Origin: Intrasporangium calvum DSM 43043
GTDB taxonomy: Bacteria > Actinomycetota > Actinomycetes > Actinomycetales > Dermatophilaceae
DNA length: 64,000 bases
Direction: 5' to 3'
Assembly: GCF_000184685.1 (NCBI RefSeq)
Contig: NC_014830.1
Span: 3,960,383-4,024,382 of the forward strand
Shown: positions 52,584 through 60,704 of the stretch, piece by piece
Position numbering within the stretch: the stretch's first letter is position 1
Layout of the letters: the number at the start of each line of letters is the position of its first letter
Notes under the pieces: model-generated
Seen by the model: the letters and a program-made list of their open reading frames with translations, nothing else
Databases searched by the model: none
Told to the model about the DNA's origin: nothing
Position numbers and translations under genes: made by a program

Positions 52584-52598
52584 AGCCCAGCGGCATAC
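52584..52598 (-). repeat. Dispersed GTATGCCGCTGRGCT motif
   Basis: AGCCCAGCGGCATAC, an exact minus-strand copy, 18 bases before the ATG of the broken glutathionyl-hydroquinone reductase gene, within its promoter region. Confidence 0.85.
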
Positions 52599-52616
52599 GG
52601 TATCTATCGTGGGGGC

Positions 52617-53637
52617 ATGAGCGACCAGGGCAGCTATGTCGAGCCCAGCTACGAGCGGGACACGCGCTACATCACCACACGCATCACCGCGGACGGCCGG
52701 GACGGCTACCCGGTGGAGCCCGGCCGCTACCGGCTCGTCGTCGCGCGCGCCTGTCCCTGGGCCAACCGCGCCATCATCGTCCGGAGGCTGCTCGGCCTCG
52801 AGGACGTGCTGTCGATGGGCATCTGCGGTCCGACCCACGACCAGCGCAGCTGGACCTTCGACCTCGACCCGGGCGGTGTCGACCCGGTCCTCGGCATCCC
52901 GCGCATCCAGGACGCCTACTTCAAGCGCGAGCCCGGCTACCCGCGCGGCATCACAGTTCCGGCCCTCGTCGACATCCCGACCGGGGCCGTCGTGACCAAC
53001 GACTTCGCCCAGATGACCCTCGATCTCTCGACGGAGTGGCGCGAGCACCATCGTCCCGGGGGCGCCGGACCTCTACCCCGAGGCGTGGCGCGGCGAGATC
53101 GACGAGATGGCCCAGGCCAACTACACCGAGGTCAACAACGGCGTCTACCGATGCGGGTTCGCTGGGACGCAGGAGTCGTACGACGCCGCCTACGAGCGCC
53201 TCTGGCGCCGCCTCGACTGGCTCGAGAACCACCTGGCGACCCGCCGCTACCTCGTCGGCGACCACATCACCGAGGCTGACGTGCGCCTGTTCACCACCCT
53301 GGTGCGCTTCGACCCGGTCTATCACGGCCACTTCAAGTGCAACCGCGTCAAGCTCGTCGAGATGCCCCACCTCTGGGGGTATGCCCGCGACCTGTTCCAG
53401 ACGCCGGGCTTCGGCGACACGGTGGACTTCACCCACATCAAGGCGCACTACTACGTCGTCCACCGCGACATCAACCCGACCGGGGTCGTCCCGGGCGGCC
53501 CGGACCTCGCCGCGTGGGCGACCGAGCACGGGCGCGCCGACCTCGGCGGGTCGCCCTTCGGCGACGGCACGCCTCCCGGACCCCCGCGTGAGGTCGTTCC
53601 CCGGGAGCACAACCCTGCGTTGGCCCTACTCGGCTAG
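52617..53637 (+). pseudogene. Glutathione S-transferase-like hydroquinone reductase, frameshifted
   Basis: An Ecm4/YqjG-type S-transferase, in Actinobacteria probably mycothiol-dependent. The 5' frame (52617 to about 53060) encodes the thioredoxin-like half: YRLVVARACPWANRAIIVRRLLGL with the catalytic Cys, and AVVTNDFAQMTLDLSTEWREHHRP. The 3' half continues in another frame: PGAPDLYPEAWRGEIDEM, then NNGVYRCGFAGTQESYDAAYERLW and TEADVRLFTTLVRFDPVYHGHFKCN to the stop at 53637. The break is a run of five G at 53058-53062; four G would restore one 339-residue protein. A real frameshift, a sequencing error or slippage are all possible. Confidence 0.85.
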
Positions 53638-53991
53638 ACCGCCGTATGCCGCTGAGTTCCCTTGCGCTGCAGGGTGATCCGCGAGTGTGGCGGGGAGTCT
53701 CACCGGCCCGTGAGCCACGAGGTCGGCCGTGGTGAAGTCGACCAGCACCGGCGCCAAGGTCGCAGCCGGAACCTCGTGGAAGCCGCCCTCGAGCTCTGCA
53801 TACTCGCCCCGAGACAGCGCCGCGGCGACGGCCCGGGCGGCCGCCGGGAGGAACGGCATCATCGTGCCCGAGCTGCTCAACGCGAGCACGGGGACGTCGA
53901 TCGTGGCGGCCTCGTATGCGATCTAGGTCCCATCGGCAGACGTCACGAGCCGCGGCTCCGGGCCGGGGTGTGCGGAGTCGTCGTGCGTCAT
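53626..53991 (-). pseudogene. Remnant of an alpha/beta hydrolase gene
   Basis: From ATG 53991 the minus strand reads THDDSAHPGPEPRLVTSADGT, then an in-frame TAG (53925-53923) where family members have GTRIAYE, then IAYEA. This jumps to TIDVPVLALSSSG ... LEGGFHEVPAATLAPVLVDFTT, the C-terminal part of an alpha/beta hydrolase with its terminal histidine (FHEV). The middle of about 170 residues, with the nucleophile elbow, is gone. A nonsense codon plus a large deletion mark it as dead. It overlaps the 3' end of the neighbouring broken gene. Confidence 0.75.
53644..53658 (+). repeat. Dispersed GTATGCCGCTGRGCT motif
   Basis: GTATGCCGCTGAGTT, six bases after the stop of the frameshifted reductase gene, inside the hydrolase remnant. 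Confidence 0.85.
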
Positions 53992-54084
53992 GAACTGCTC
54001 CTCGAGGTGGGTGGCGGTTGACCGCCGAGTCGGTGAGACCCTTCGTCGGTCGGCACTGGCCTGTTTCGACAGCGTGGGGTTGGG

Positions 54085-54975
54085 TCAGCGTTTCGTCGAG
54101 AAGACGGTGCGTTGGTCCTCGACGGCGACCGTGGCGAGGTACTCGACGACCGCCTCGTTGAGCGCCGGCCAGGTCTCGTGGCGCTCCACCGGGATGACCG
54201 TCCCCACGACGTGGTCCGCGTGGACCTCGATGAGGTTCCACGACTGTGGCCCGTCGACGGCCATGAGCAGCTCACGCGGCGCTCCGGCGTCGTCGACGTA
54301 GCAGATGCCGCCGGCCACGAAGACGGGAATCGCACCGAGGGTCCCGAAGCTCGTCACGTGCAGGTGTCCACTGAGGATCGCGCGGACGTCCGTCCCCTCC
54401 AAGGCCGTGCGGAGGCGCGGCACGTCCTCGAAGTCGAGCAGCTGCATGAGCGGCGAGCGGTAGGTGATGGGCGGATGGTGCATGACGAGGATCGTCCCGT
54501 GTGGGGCCGGCTCCGTGAGCTGGTCGGCCAGCCAGGCGTACTGCGCGTCCGAGAAGCCTCCGTGGTGAAACCCCGGCAGGGCTGAGTCGAGCGTGAGGAT
54601 CCGTAGGCCGTTCACCTTCGTCACGGTGTCCTGCGGCTCGTCCGTGTCGACGGCGTGGAGGCCTGCAGCCAGCGCGCGCCGCTCGTCGTGGTTGCCCCCG
54701 GTGACGACGACTGGCGCTGCCAGCCGTTCACTCACCGGGGCGACGATCTCGCGGAGCAGGGCGTAGGCCTCCGGCTGACCGACGTCCGTGAGGTCACCGG
54801 ACAGCACGAGCGCATCGATCCCCTCCCCTGACTCCTCCACGCGGGCCAGCGCCTTGCGGAACTGGGCCGCGGTGTCGATGTGCCCGTGCAGGAGCCCTTC
54901 CCCGGCGATGAGGTGCAGGTCGCTCAGGTGGGCGATGACGTGGGTCGGGGCCGGCTGGGTTCCGTGGACCACCAT
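54085..54975 (-). CDS. Metallophosphoesterase, cyclic-nucleotide phosphodiesterase (CpdA/Icc) type
   Basis: A 296-residue soluble phosphodiesterase with all calcineurin-like metal motifs in order: VIAHLSDLHLIAGEG, LVLSGDLTDVG, VTGGNHDERRAL, LVMHHPPITY and AILSGHLHVTSFG. This is the Icc/CpdA layout, which hydrolyses 3',5'-cyclic nucleotides; the real substrate in Actinobacteria is uncertain. ATG 54975 is just beside a copy of the dispersed motif (54985). Divergent from the deazaflavin oxidoreductase gene. Confidence 0.9.
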   Translation of the reverse strand: MVVHGTQPAPTHVIAHLSDLHLIAGEGLLHGHIDTAAQFRKALARVEESGEGIDALVLSGDLTDVGQPEAYALLREIVAPVSERLAAPVVVTGGNHDERRALAAGLHAVDTDEPQDTVTKVNGLRILTLDSALPGFHHGGFSDAQYAWLADQLTEPAPHGTILVMHHPPITYRSPLMQLLDFEDVPRLRTALEGTDVRAILSGHLHVTSFGTLGAIPVFVAGGICYVDDAGAPRELLMAVDGPQSWNLIEVHADHVVGTVIPVERHETWPALNEAVVEYLATVAVEDQRTVFSTKR

Positions 54976-54984
54976 GCCCAGAGC

Positions 54985-55000
54985 GTATGCCGCTGAGCTC
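54985..55000 (+). repeat. Dispersed GTATGCCGCTGRGCT motif
   Basis: Exact GTATGCCGCTGAGCTC, ten bases upstream of the phosphodiesterase start codon, in a divergent promoter region. Confidence 0.85.
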
Positions 55001-55106
55001 GCTCGGCGGGACCACGCCAGTTCCCTTGTCGCCGGCTCGACCTCGCTGGGGGGGCCGGTCCTCGGCGGCTCTGCGTAACCTGGGTGCGGTCGACAGGAGG
55101 TGCTTC

Positions 55107-55508
55107 GTGCCCATCCCCCACTTCGTCACCGGGTTCAACAAGCGCTACACCAACCGGGCCCTGGTGCACTTGGCGGGCCGTGGGCCCTTTGTCGAGCTCG
55201 AGCACGTGGGGCGTCGCACGGGGGCCGTCTACCGCGTCCCGCTCGTCGCTCTTCGGCACGGGGAGCGGGTCACCATCGCGCTGACCTACGGGCCGAACGT
55301 CGACTGGCTCAAGAACCTCCGTGCTGCCGGGGGTGGACGCATGCACCTCGGCACCCGCCTCCTGCAGCTCGGTCCCCCACGCCGTCTGCCCACTGCTGAC
55401 GGGCTGCAGCGGATGCCCCGGGTCGCCCGTCCGATCCTGCCGTTGACAGGCACCACGGACTTCATCGAGCTCGACATCCGTTCCGAGGCGCCGTTTGCGG
55501 GCTGGTGA
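55107..55508 (+). CDS. Nitroreductase-family deazaflavin (F420)-dependent oxidoreductase, Ddn-like
   Basis: A 133-residue split-barrel flavin/F420 protein. It shows PIPHFVTGFNKRYTNRALVHLAGRGPFVELEHVGRRTGAVYRVPLVAL, the DDN/FDOR-A style fold with the F420-binding region, and TYGPNVDWLKNLRAAGG, which is characteristic. GTG 55107 is supported by AGGAGG six bases upstream. Family members reduce quinones or nitro compounds with F420H2; cofactor use is inferred. Stop is four bases from the convergent DNA glycosylase gene. Confidence 0.88.
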   Translation: MPIPHFVTGFNKRYTNRALVHLAGRGPFVELEHVGRRTGAVYRVPLVALRHGERVTIALTYGPNVDWLKNLRAAGGGRMHLGTRLLQLGPPRRLPTADGLQRMPRVARPILPLTGTTDFIELDIRSEAPFAGW

Positions 55509-55511
55509 CGC

Positions 55512-56381
55512 TCAGCGCTTCCGTCGACGCTGACAGCCGGGGCACCAGTAGAGGGTTCTGCCGCCGATCAGCTCGGCGCGGATCCGGCGTCCGCAACGGT
55601 CGCAGGCCTCACCTGTCCGCTTGTACGTGTGGAACCGCCGGTCGAAGTGGTCGCCGAGCCGTTCACCGCTCAACGTCTCCGTGATGGCGAGGGACGAGCC
55701 GTCTGCGACCATCTCCGCAGCGGCAGCGACCTGGTCCTGCATGGTGAGGATCTGCGAGAAGGCCATCCCCAACGGAAGCAGCGTGACGAGGTCCTCCCAG
55801 ACGTCGTCCCACAGGCGACGTCCCAGGTCGCGGCCGCGGGTGAAGGGGTCGATGCGGTGCCGAAAGAGCACCTCGCAGCGGTAGACGTTCCCGACACCGG
55901 CGACCACGGCCTGGTCCATCAAGAGCTCGGCAATCGTCTTGCGGCTCATGGAGATCCGCTCCCATCCCCGCTCCGAGCCGGAGGGGACGTCGGGAGCGTG
56001 CAGCGGGTCGGGGCCGAGCTTGGCGAGCACTGCTGCGCGAGTGGGTTCATCGACGAGCGCGCAGATCATCGGACCGCGCAGCTCGGCCACGTACCGCCGA
56101 CCCTCCAGCTGCAGCCGTGCTGGAGTTCCGGCTGGCCCCAAGGGATCCCGTGGTTTCACGTGAAACGTGCCGATGAGACCGAGATGGACGTGGAGAGTCA
56201 GGTCGTCGAAGTCGAGGAAGAGGTGCTTGCCCCTCGCCGAGGCCTGGTCGAGCCTCCGTCCGTCGATCACCGCGGCATCGGACGCAAAGCGACCCTGGGG
56301 GCTCGAGACGCTGATGGCCTCGCCGCCGAGCGTCCGGTTCAGTCGCGCGGCGAGCGCATGGATCGTATGTCCCTCCGGCAC
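55512..56381 (-). CDS. Fpg/Nei-family DNA glycosylase (Nei2-like), with a parS site in its coding sequence
   Basis: A 289-residue bifunctional glycosylase/AP lyase that removes oxidised bases. It starts PEGHTIHALA (catalytic Pro2-Glu3), has ARGKHLFLDF, the helix-two-turn-helix MDQAVVAGVGNVYRCEVLF and a C-terminal zinc finger with CDRCG and CPGC. GTG 56381 must be the start because the N-terminal Pro is catalytic. A parS core at 56153-56166 encodes FHVK. It starts one base after the parB stop, so it is probably in the parAB transcript; this is not the usual parB neighbour. Confidence 0.94.
   Translation of the reverse strand: MPEGHTIHALAARLNRTLGGEAISVSSPQGRFASDAAVIDGRRLDQASARGKHLFLDFDDLTLHVHLGLIGTFHVKPRDPLGPAGTPARLQLEGRRYVAELRGPMICALVDEPTRAAVLAKLGPDPLHAPDVPSGSERGWERISMSRKTIAELLMDQAVVAGVGNVYRCEVLFRHRIDPFTRGRDLGRRLWDDVWEDLVTLLPLGMAFSQILTMQDQVAAAAEMVADGSSLAITETLSGERLGDHFDRRFHTYKRTGEACDRCGRRIRAELIGGRTLYWCPGCQRRRKR
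56153..56166. promoter_or_regulatory. parS site 1 (in the DNA glycosylase gene)
   Basis: GTTTCACGTGAAAC, the 14-base palindromic core of the bacterial ParB centromere site. Flanks are G/G rather than T/A. Confidence 0.93.
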
Positions 56382-56382
56382 G

Positions 56383-57477
56383 TCAGGAGAGCGGGTCCAT
56401 ACCCATGATGCCGATGATGCGCTTGAGGTCCTCCATCGAGGCGAACTCCACGGTGATCTTGCCCTTTCGCTGTCCCAGCGAGATGGCGACACGCGTCTCG
56501 AGGTGGTCGGCCAGTCCGGTGGTGAAGTCGTCGAGCTGCGGGTGCCGGGTGCCGGCGCGCGGGCGGCGCGGTTTGGGCGCCACGTCGCCGTCACCCAGGG
56601 CCACAAGCTCCTCGACCGTTCGCACCGAGAGCCCCTCGGCCACGATTCGCTGGGCCATGCGCTCCATCGCGGCGGCGTCGGCGAGGCCGAGGAGAGCGCG
56701 GGCATGTCCGGCGCTCAGGATCCCGGCAGCGAGGCGTCGTTGGACCAACGGCGGAAGCTTGAGCAGGCGCAGGGTGTTGGAGATCTGCGGCCGCGACCGG
56801 CCGATGCGCTGCGCGAGCTCCTCATGGGAGCAGCCGAAGTCGTCGAGCAGCTGCTGGTAGGCGGCCGCCTCCTCGAGCGGGTTCAGCTGGCTGCGGTGGA
56901 GGTTCTCCAGGAGCGCGTCACGGAGCAGAGCATCGTCCTGCGTCTCCTTGATGATCGCGGGGACGGTCTCCAGCCCGGCACCCTGGGTGGCCCGCCACCG
57001 CCGCTCCCCCATGATGATCTCGAACTGCTTGCCGTCCGCATCGGACAGCTGGTCCGCGGGGATGCGTCGAACGACGATGGGCTGAAGGACCCCGATCTCC
57101 CGGATCGAGTGCTCGAGCTCGGCCATGTCGTCCTCGTCGAAGACCGAGCGTGGCTGCTTCGGGTTCGGACGGATCAGATCGATGCCGATCTCGGCGAACT
57201 CGGCCCCCGGGACGGGAGCCAGGTGACCCGTCTCGGTCGTTTGGTCGCCGGGGGCCCCGCCCTCCGTGGCACGAGACGCCGGGGCGAGCGACGGGTCAGT
57301 TCCGGCGCGCCCGCCGTCTGGGCTGACGTCCCGTGGACCCGCCGGCGAATCCCCGACTGCCCCAGCAGGCTTCTGGTCGTGGAAGAACACGTCGACGGGC
57401 CGGCCGCCTCCCCCAGAGGGCGTGCTCGGGATGAGAGCTCCCAGTCCCCGACCCAGGGCCCGCCGCTTCTCCGCCAT
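56383..57477 (-). CDS. parB: Chromosome-partitioning protein ParB
   Basis: A 364-residue CTP-dependent DNA clamp that loads at parS and condenses the origin region. It has an N-terminal ParA-contact stretch (AEKRRALGRGLGALIP), a disordered linker to about residue 95, the CTP-binding box (IMGERRWRATQGAG, LLENLHRSQLNPLEEA), the helix-turn-helix (HEELAQRIGRSRPQISNTLRLL) and a C-terminal dimer domain. ATG 57477 is chosen with GGAGGG seven bases upstream; an ATG five codons earlier is possible. It follows parA with two parS sites between them. Confidence 0.97.
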   Translation of the reverse strand: MAEKRRALGRGLGALIPSTPSGGGGRPVDVFFHDQKPAGAVGDSPAGPRDVSPDGGRAGTDPSLAPASRATEGGAPGDQTTETGHLAPVPGAEFAEIGIDLIRPNPKQPRSVFDEDDMAELEHSIREIGVLQPIVVRRIPADQLSDADGKQFEIIMGERRWRATQGAGLETVPAIIKETQDDALLRDALLENLHRSQLNPLEEAAAYQQLLDDFGCSHEELAQRIGRSRPQISNTLRLLKLPPLVQRRLAAGILSAGHARALLGLADAAAMERMAQRIVAEGLSVRTVEELVALGDGDVAPKPRRPRAGTRHPQLDDFTTGLADHLETRVAISLGQRKGKITVEFASMEDLKRIIGIMGMDPLS

Positions 57478-57590
57478 CTGCTGTCCCTCCACTCGTCGCC
57501 GCGACCGTCGCGCCGGGCCAAGTCTAGGTGACGGGCTCTCACCTCCCCGCCACGCTCGCCCGCTCCGTCAATCGTGTCGGTTGCCGACTC

Positions 57591-57604
57591 GTTTCACGTG
57601 AAAC
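57591..57604. promoter_or_regulatory. parS site 2 (parA-parB gap)
   Basis: GTTTCACGTGAAAC followed by A, in the gap 57478-57810, about 115 bases upstream of parB. Confidence 0.95.
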
Positions 57605-57764
57605 AGGCGGGATGCCACCCCGGCCTACACCGTCACCGATCCCGGACAACTTGCCAACTGCGGCTTGGGCGGGCCCTTTTCTGACGCGGTCTCACGTCGT
57701 TGCCCTCCGACGGAGAGCCGGCCGGCGCGGGCAGCAGGACTCCAGGGCATGGCCACAGACAAGA

Positions 57765-57794
57765 GCGGGGCCGTTTCACGTGAAACGGCCCCGC
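57765..57794. promoter_or_regulatory. parS site 3 inside a perfect 30-bp palindrome behind parA
   Basis: The parS core (57773-57786) is extended on both sides by GCGGGGCC/GGCCCCGC, making 30 bases of perfect symmetry, 16 bases after the parA stop. As RNA it forms a GC-rich hairpin in the position of a terminator, so the site may combine ParB loading and attenuation between parA and parB. Confidence 0.93.
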
Positions 57795-57810
57795 CCCAGT
57801 ACGCCGGCTG

Positions 57811-59640
57811 TCACAGCACCCCTGCGGCACCTCGGTCCGCGATCTCCCCGGCGGCTTCGAGGTAAGCCAGGGCGCCGCTGCTGGTGGGGTCGTAGGTCAT
57901 CACTGTCTCCCCGAAGCTCGGAGCCTCCGACACTCTCACCGACCGAGGCACGGTGATGCGCAGCACCTGCTCGGGGAAGTGTTCGCGCACCTCGTCCGCG
58001 ACCTGGGCCGAGAGACGCGTGCGGCCGTCGTACATCGTCAGCAGGATGGTCGACACGTGGAGGTCCGGGTTGAGGTGGGCGCGGACCAGCTCGATGTTCT
58101 TCAGGAGCTGCGACAGCCCTTCGAGTGCGTAGTACTCGCACTGGATCGGGATGAAGACCTCGGTCGCCGCCACCATCGCGTTCACGGTCAGCAGACCGAG
58201 GCTCGGGGGACAGTCGATGAGGATGTAGTCGTAGTCGTGGCCTGTCTCGCCGGCGGCGGCGATCGCCTTCTGCAGACGCGACTCACGGGCAACCAGGGAC
58301 ACCAGCTCGATCTCAGCCCCAGCCAGGTCGATCGTCGCCGGAGCGCAGAAGAGCCCGTCCACCGTCGTGCAGGGCTGCACGACGTCGAGCAGGGGCTCCC
58401 CCTCGACAAGAACGTCGTAGATGGAGGGCACTTCCGCGTGATGGTCGATCCCCAGAGCGGTGCTCGCATTTCCTTGAGGGTCGAGGTCGATGACGAGCAC
58501 CTTGAGGCCGGACTGGGCCATGGCCGCTGCCACGTTCACCGTCGTCGTGGTCTTGCCGACCCCGCCCTTCTGGTTGGCCACCGTCATGACCCGGCTGTGG
58601 ACCGGCTTGGGGAACGGCCGGCCCGCGAGCTGCCTGTGTCGCCGCAGATTCTCAGCCACAGCGTGTTCGTCGTCGGCGGGCGGCAGTGGCGCACTCTCGA
58701 CATGGATGGGCGGCTCGAGATCGACGCCGCCCGGGACCGAGACGGCCGGCGCAGGCGCCGCGGGCTCACGGTCATCCACACGGTTTTCCCCAACGGTGGC
58801 ATGCACCGATTCGTGCGGAGGAGGGACGTCCGGGTCGGTGTTGTCCACATTGTTGTCCACAGCCTCGGCAACCAGTTCAGGGGACGCCGATCCACTCCCG
58901 CCAGCGGCGTCGGTTCCGGATGGCGGGGTGACGCGCTGACCGGCCGCGGCCTGGCTGCCGTCGAGCCCTGCCACCTCCGTGCCCGGCGACGGGCTGTTCC
59001 CGCCATGGTCCCCAATGACCCGCCTGGGGGTTCCCCCGGCGATGTCATCGAGGTCCTGGGGCGTGAAGTAGATGTCGGCTCCCACCGCCCGGCCGTCGGA
59101 AGCGCGGGCCTCACCGGGAGCGTTGGACCGGAGGGCAGCACCCAGTCCCTCAGCCCGTGACGGGCTGCCGAACGACTGGCCGCGATGGGCGGTACCCTCG
59201 CCCGGGGCCAGGGGCGGGCGACGATCGAGGCCCGACGCCGGCGGTGCTGGCTCTGCGGAGCTCGGTTCCGGTCGCTCACTGTCAGAGGTGTGCTCCACAC
59301 TCCCACTGTCACCTACGCCCTGTGCGGACCCTGTCGGGCGCAGGCGGCTCGGCTCGGCGACCTCCTCGTCGTTGGGGGCCTCAGCCGGCCGACCTTCGTC
59401 GAGGACGTCCGTGGCGTCCACCGTGGCGTCCACGGCTTCTCCCGCGTCAGCGTCAGGCGGGGGCCATTCGTACCCGGGTGGAGAGCCGGCTGGAGCGTCG
59501 ACCACATCCCCACCCCCGGGGTGGGCAGGTTCCTCGGGCGCCGTTTCACGTGAAACACCATCATGCGAGTCGGCCCAACCGAGCCGTCGGTGCTCTGCCG
59601 TCGGCTCTGGAGTGGCGGTGGGCCAGCCAAGGTTGCTCAC
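57811..59640 (-). CDS. parA: Chromosome-partitioning ATPase ParA with a very long disordered N-terminus
   Basis: A 609-residue protein. The last 265 or so residues are a normal Soj/ParA ATPase: VANQKGGVGKTTTTVNVAAAMAQ (deviant Walker A), VLVIDLDPQGNAST, YILIDCPPSLGLLTVNAMVA and RVSEAPSFGETVM. The first ~340 residues are Pro/Ser/Ala/Glu-rich and look disordered; ParA is usually 270-330 residues in all. The extension is read through the parS site 4 (encoding VSRET, as in many actinobacterial ParA N-termini) and through two DnaA boxes. GTG 59640 follows GGAGG by nine bases; ATG 59721, overlapping the rsmG stop (ATGA), is an alternative. Confidence 0.95.
   Translation of the reverse strand: MSNLGWPTATPEPTAEHRRLGWADSHDGVSRETAPEEPAHPGGGDVVDAPAGSPPGYEWPPPDADAGEAVDATVDATDVLDEGRPAEAPNDEEVAEPSRLRPTGSAQGVGDSGSVEHTSDSERPEPSSAEPAPPASGLDRRPPLAPGEGTAHRGQSFGSPSRAEGLGAALRSNAPGEARASDGRAVGADIYFTPQDLDDIAGGTPRRVIGDHGGNSPSPGTEVAGLDGSQAAAGQRVTPPSGTDAAGGSGSASPELVAEAVDNNVDNTDPDVPPPHESVHATVGENRVDDREPAAPAPAVSVPGGVDLEPPIHVESAPLPPADDEHAVAENLRRHRQLAGRPFPKPVHSRVMTVANQKGGVGKTTTTVNVAAAMAQSGLKVLVIDLDPQGNASTALGIDHHAEVPSIYDVLVEGEPLLDVVQPCTTVDGLFCAPATIDLAGAEIELVSLVARESRLQKAIAAAGETGHDYDYILIDCPPSLGLLTVNAMVAATEVFIPIQCEYYALEGLSQLLKNIELVRAHLNPDLHVSTILLTMYDGRTRLSAQVADEVREHFPEQVLRITVPRSVRVSEAPSFGETVMTYDPTSSGALAYLEAAGEIADRGAAGVL
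58841..58861 (+). promoter_or_regulatory. Two perfect DnaA boxes inside parA
   Basis: TTGTCCACA at 58841-58849 and 58853-58861, in direct repeat with a 12-base period; a weaker TCATCCACA lies near 58778. On the coding strand they specify VDNNVDN within the disordered extension. Confidence 0.75.
59543..59556. promoter_or_regulatory. parS site 4 (in the parA N-terminal coding region)
   Basis: GTTTCACGTGAAAC, followed by A, encoding VSRET on the minus strand near the start of parA. Confidence 0.95.
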
Positions 59641-59717
59641 GGGGTCGGTACCTCCAGATGGGTGTCGGCTGCTGCTTCTCCGGAACAGGCTTCGCCAACG
59701 CAACGGTCTCTTCTCGA

Positions 59718-60620
59718 TCATGTAGTACGACGTCCTCGAGTGCGAGACGCCGAGCCGGTCCCCCGGCCACCCTTGGGGCGATCCGCCCTCCGGCGTGCCG
59801 AACCAGCGCTCGACGGTGTCTGGATCCGGAAGCGGCGGCGGTCGATCGAGTCCCCGATGGTCACACGGAGGACGATAGTCGGCTCCGGGGCCAGGCCCGC
59901 ACCGATGACCTCGACCCCTGCGTCAACCACTCCCAGCCGAGTCAGGGCTGCCCGGTGTTCGCGGAGCTCCTCCCCCGCACGGCTGCCCTTGAGCGCGAGC
60001 AACGAACCGCGCGGCTCGAGCAGGGGCAGGGTCCAGTGGGCCAGCTGGAGGATCCCGGAGACGGCCCGTGCGGTCACCCAAGGTGCCGAAATGCGGTCCC
60101 ACATCGACTCGGCGCGTGCGGTGTGGATGACCACGTTCTCGAGCTCGAGCCGAGCCGTCACGCCGGACAGCCACCCAGTGCGTCGGGCCAACGGCTCGAC
60201 GAGGTGCACCTCGAGATCCGGACGGGCAATGGCGAGGACCAGCCCCGGGAGGCCCGCACCCGAACCGATGTCGATGACCCGCTGCCCCGGCGTGCCGACG
60301 GGGATGACGTGGTGAACCAGGCCGCAGTTGAGGACGTGACGGTCCCAGAGGCGGGGAGCCTCTCGCGGCCCGATCAGCCCGTGACTGATACCGGTGTCCG
60401 CCAGGATGGTGACGAACTCCTCCGCCAGCGACAGACGTGTTCCGAAGACGGCGGCTGCGGCAGTTGGGGTGGCCGGGACGCCGGGTGCCGGTTCAGGACG
60501 CTCTGGGCCGGTCGGTTCGGCCAGGACCGGGTCGTCGGCAGATCCGCCCGAGCCGGTTGCGGAGGACAGGGGCTCGGTCGTCCCTCCGTGGAGCGGCGAC
60601 CCTCCATCAGAGTCCGTCAA
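59718..60620 (-). CDS. rsmG: 16S rRNA (guanine-527-N7)-methyltransferase
   Basis: A 300-residue RsmG/GidB that methylates G527 of 16S rRNA using S-adenosylmethionine; loss is a known cause of low-level streptomycin resistance. The core has LIGPREAPRLWDRHVLNCGLV, the SAM motif VIDIGSGAGLPGLVLAIARP and VTARAVSGILQLAHW. It is longer than usual (about 210-240): 60 extra, Pro/Ser-rich N-terminal residues and a basic C-terminal tail after residue 265. The only reasonable start is TTG 60620, with GGGGGAGGG four bases before it. Its stop overlaps ATG 59721 of the parA frame. Confidence 0.94.
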   Translation of the reverse strand: MTDSDGGSPLHGGTTEPLSSATGSGGSADDPVLAEPTGPERPEPAPGVPATPTAAAAVFGTRLSLAEEFVTILADTGISHGLIGPREAPRLWDRHVLNCGLVHHVIPVGTPGQRVIDIGSGAGLPGLVLAIARPDLEVHLVEPLARRTGWLSGVTARLELENVVIHTARAESMWDRISAPWVTARAVSGILQLAHWTLPLLEPRGSLLALKGSRAGEELREHRAALTRLGVVDAGVEVIGAGLAPEPTIVLRVTIGDSIDRRRFRIQTPSSAGSARRRADRPKGGRGTGSASRTRGRRTT

Positions 60621-60679
60621 CGCCCTCCCCCTCGTCGAGTCCCGGTCCCATCTCGCTGCAGGCGCGGAAGGGGCTATGT

Positions 60680-60695
60680 GTGTTTCACGTGAAAC
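60680..60695. promoter_or_regulatory. parS site 5 (jag-rsmG gap), full 16-base consensus
   Basis: TGTTTCACGTGAAACA, a perfect 16-base parS, in the 84-base gap between jag and rsmG. It is the copy closest to the origin. Confidence 0.97.
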
Positions 60696-60704
60696 AGACG
60701 GCTT

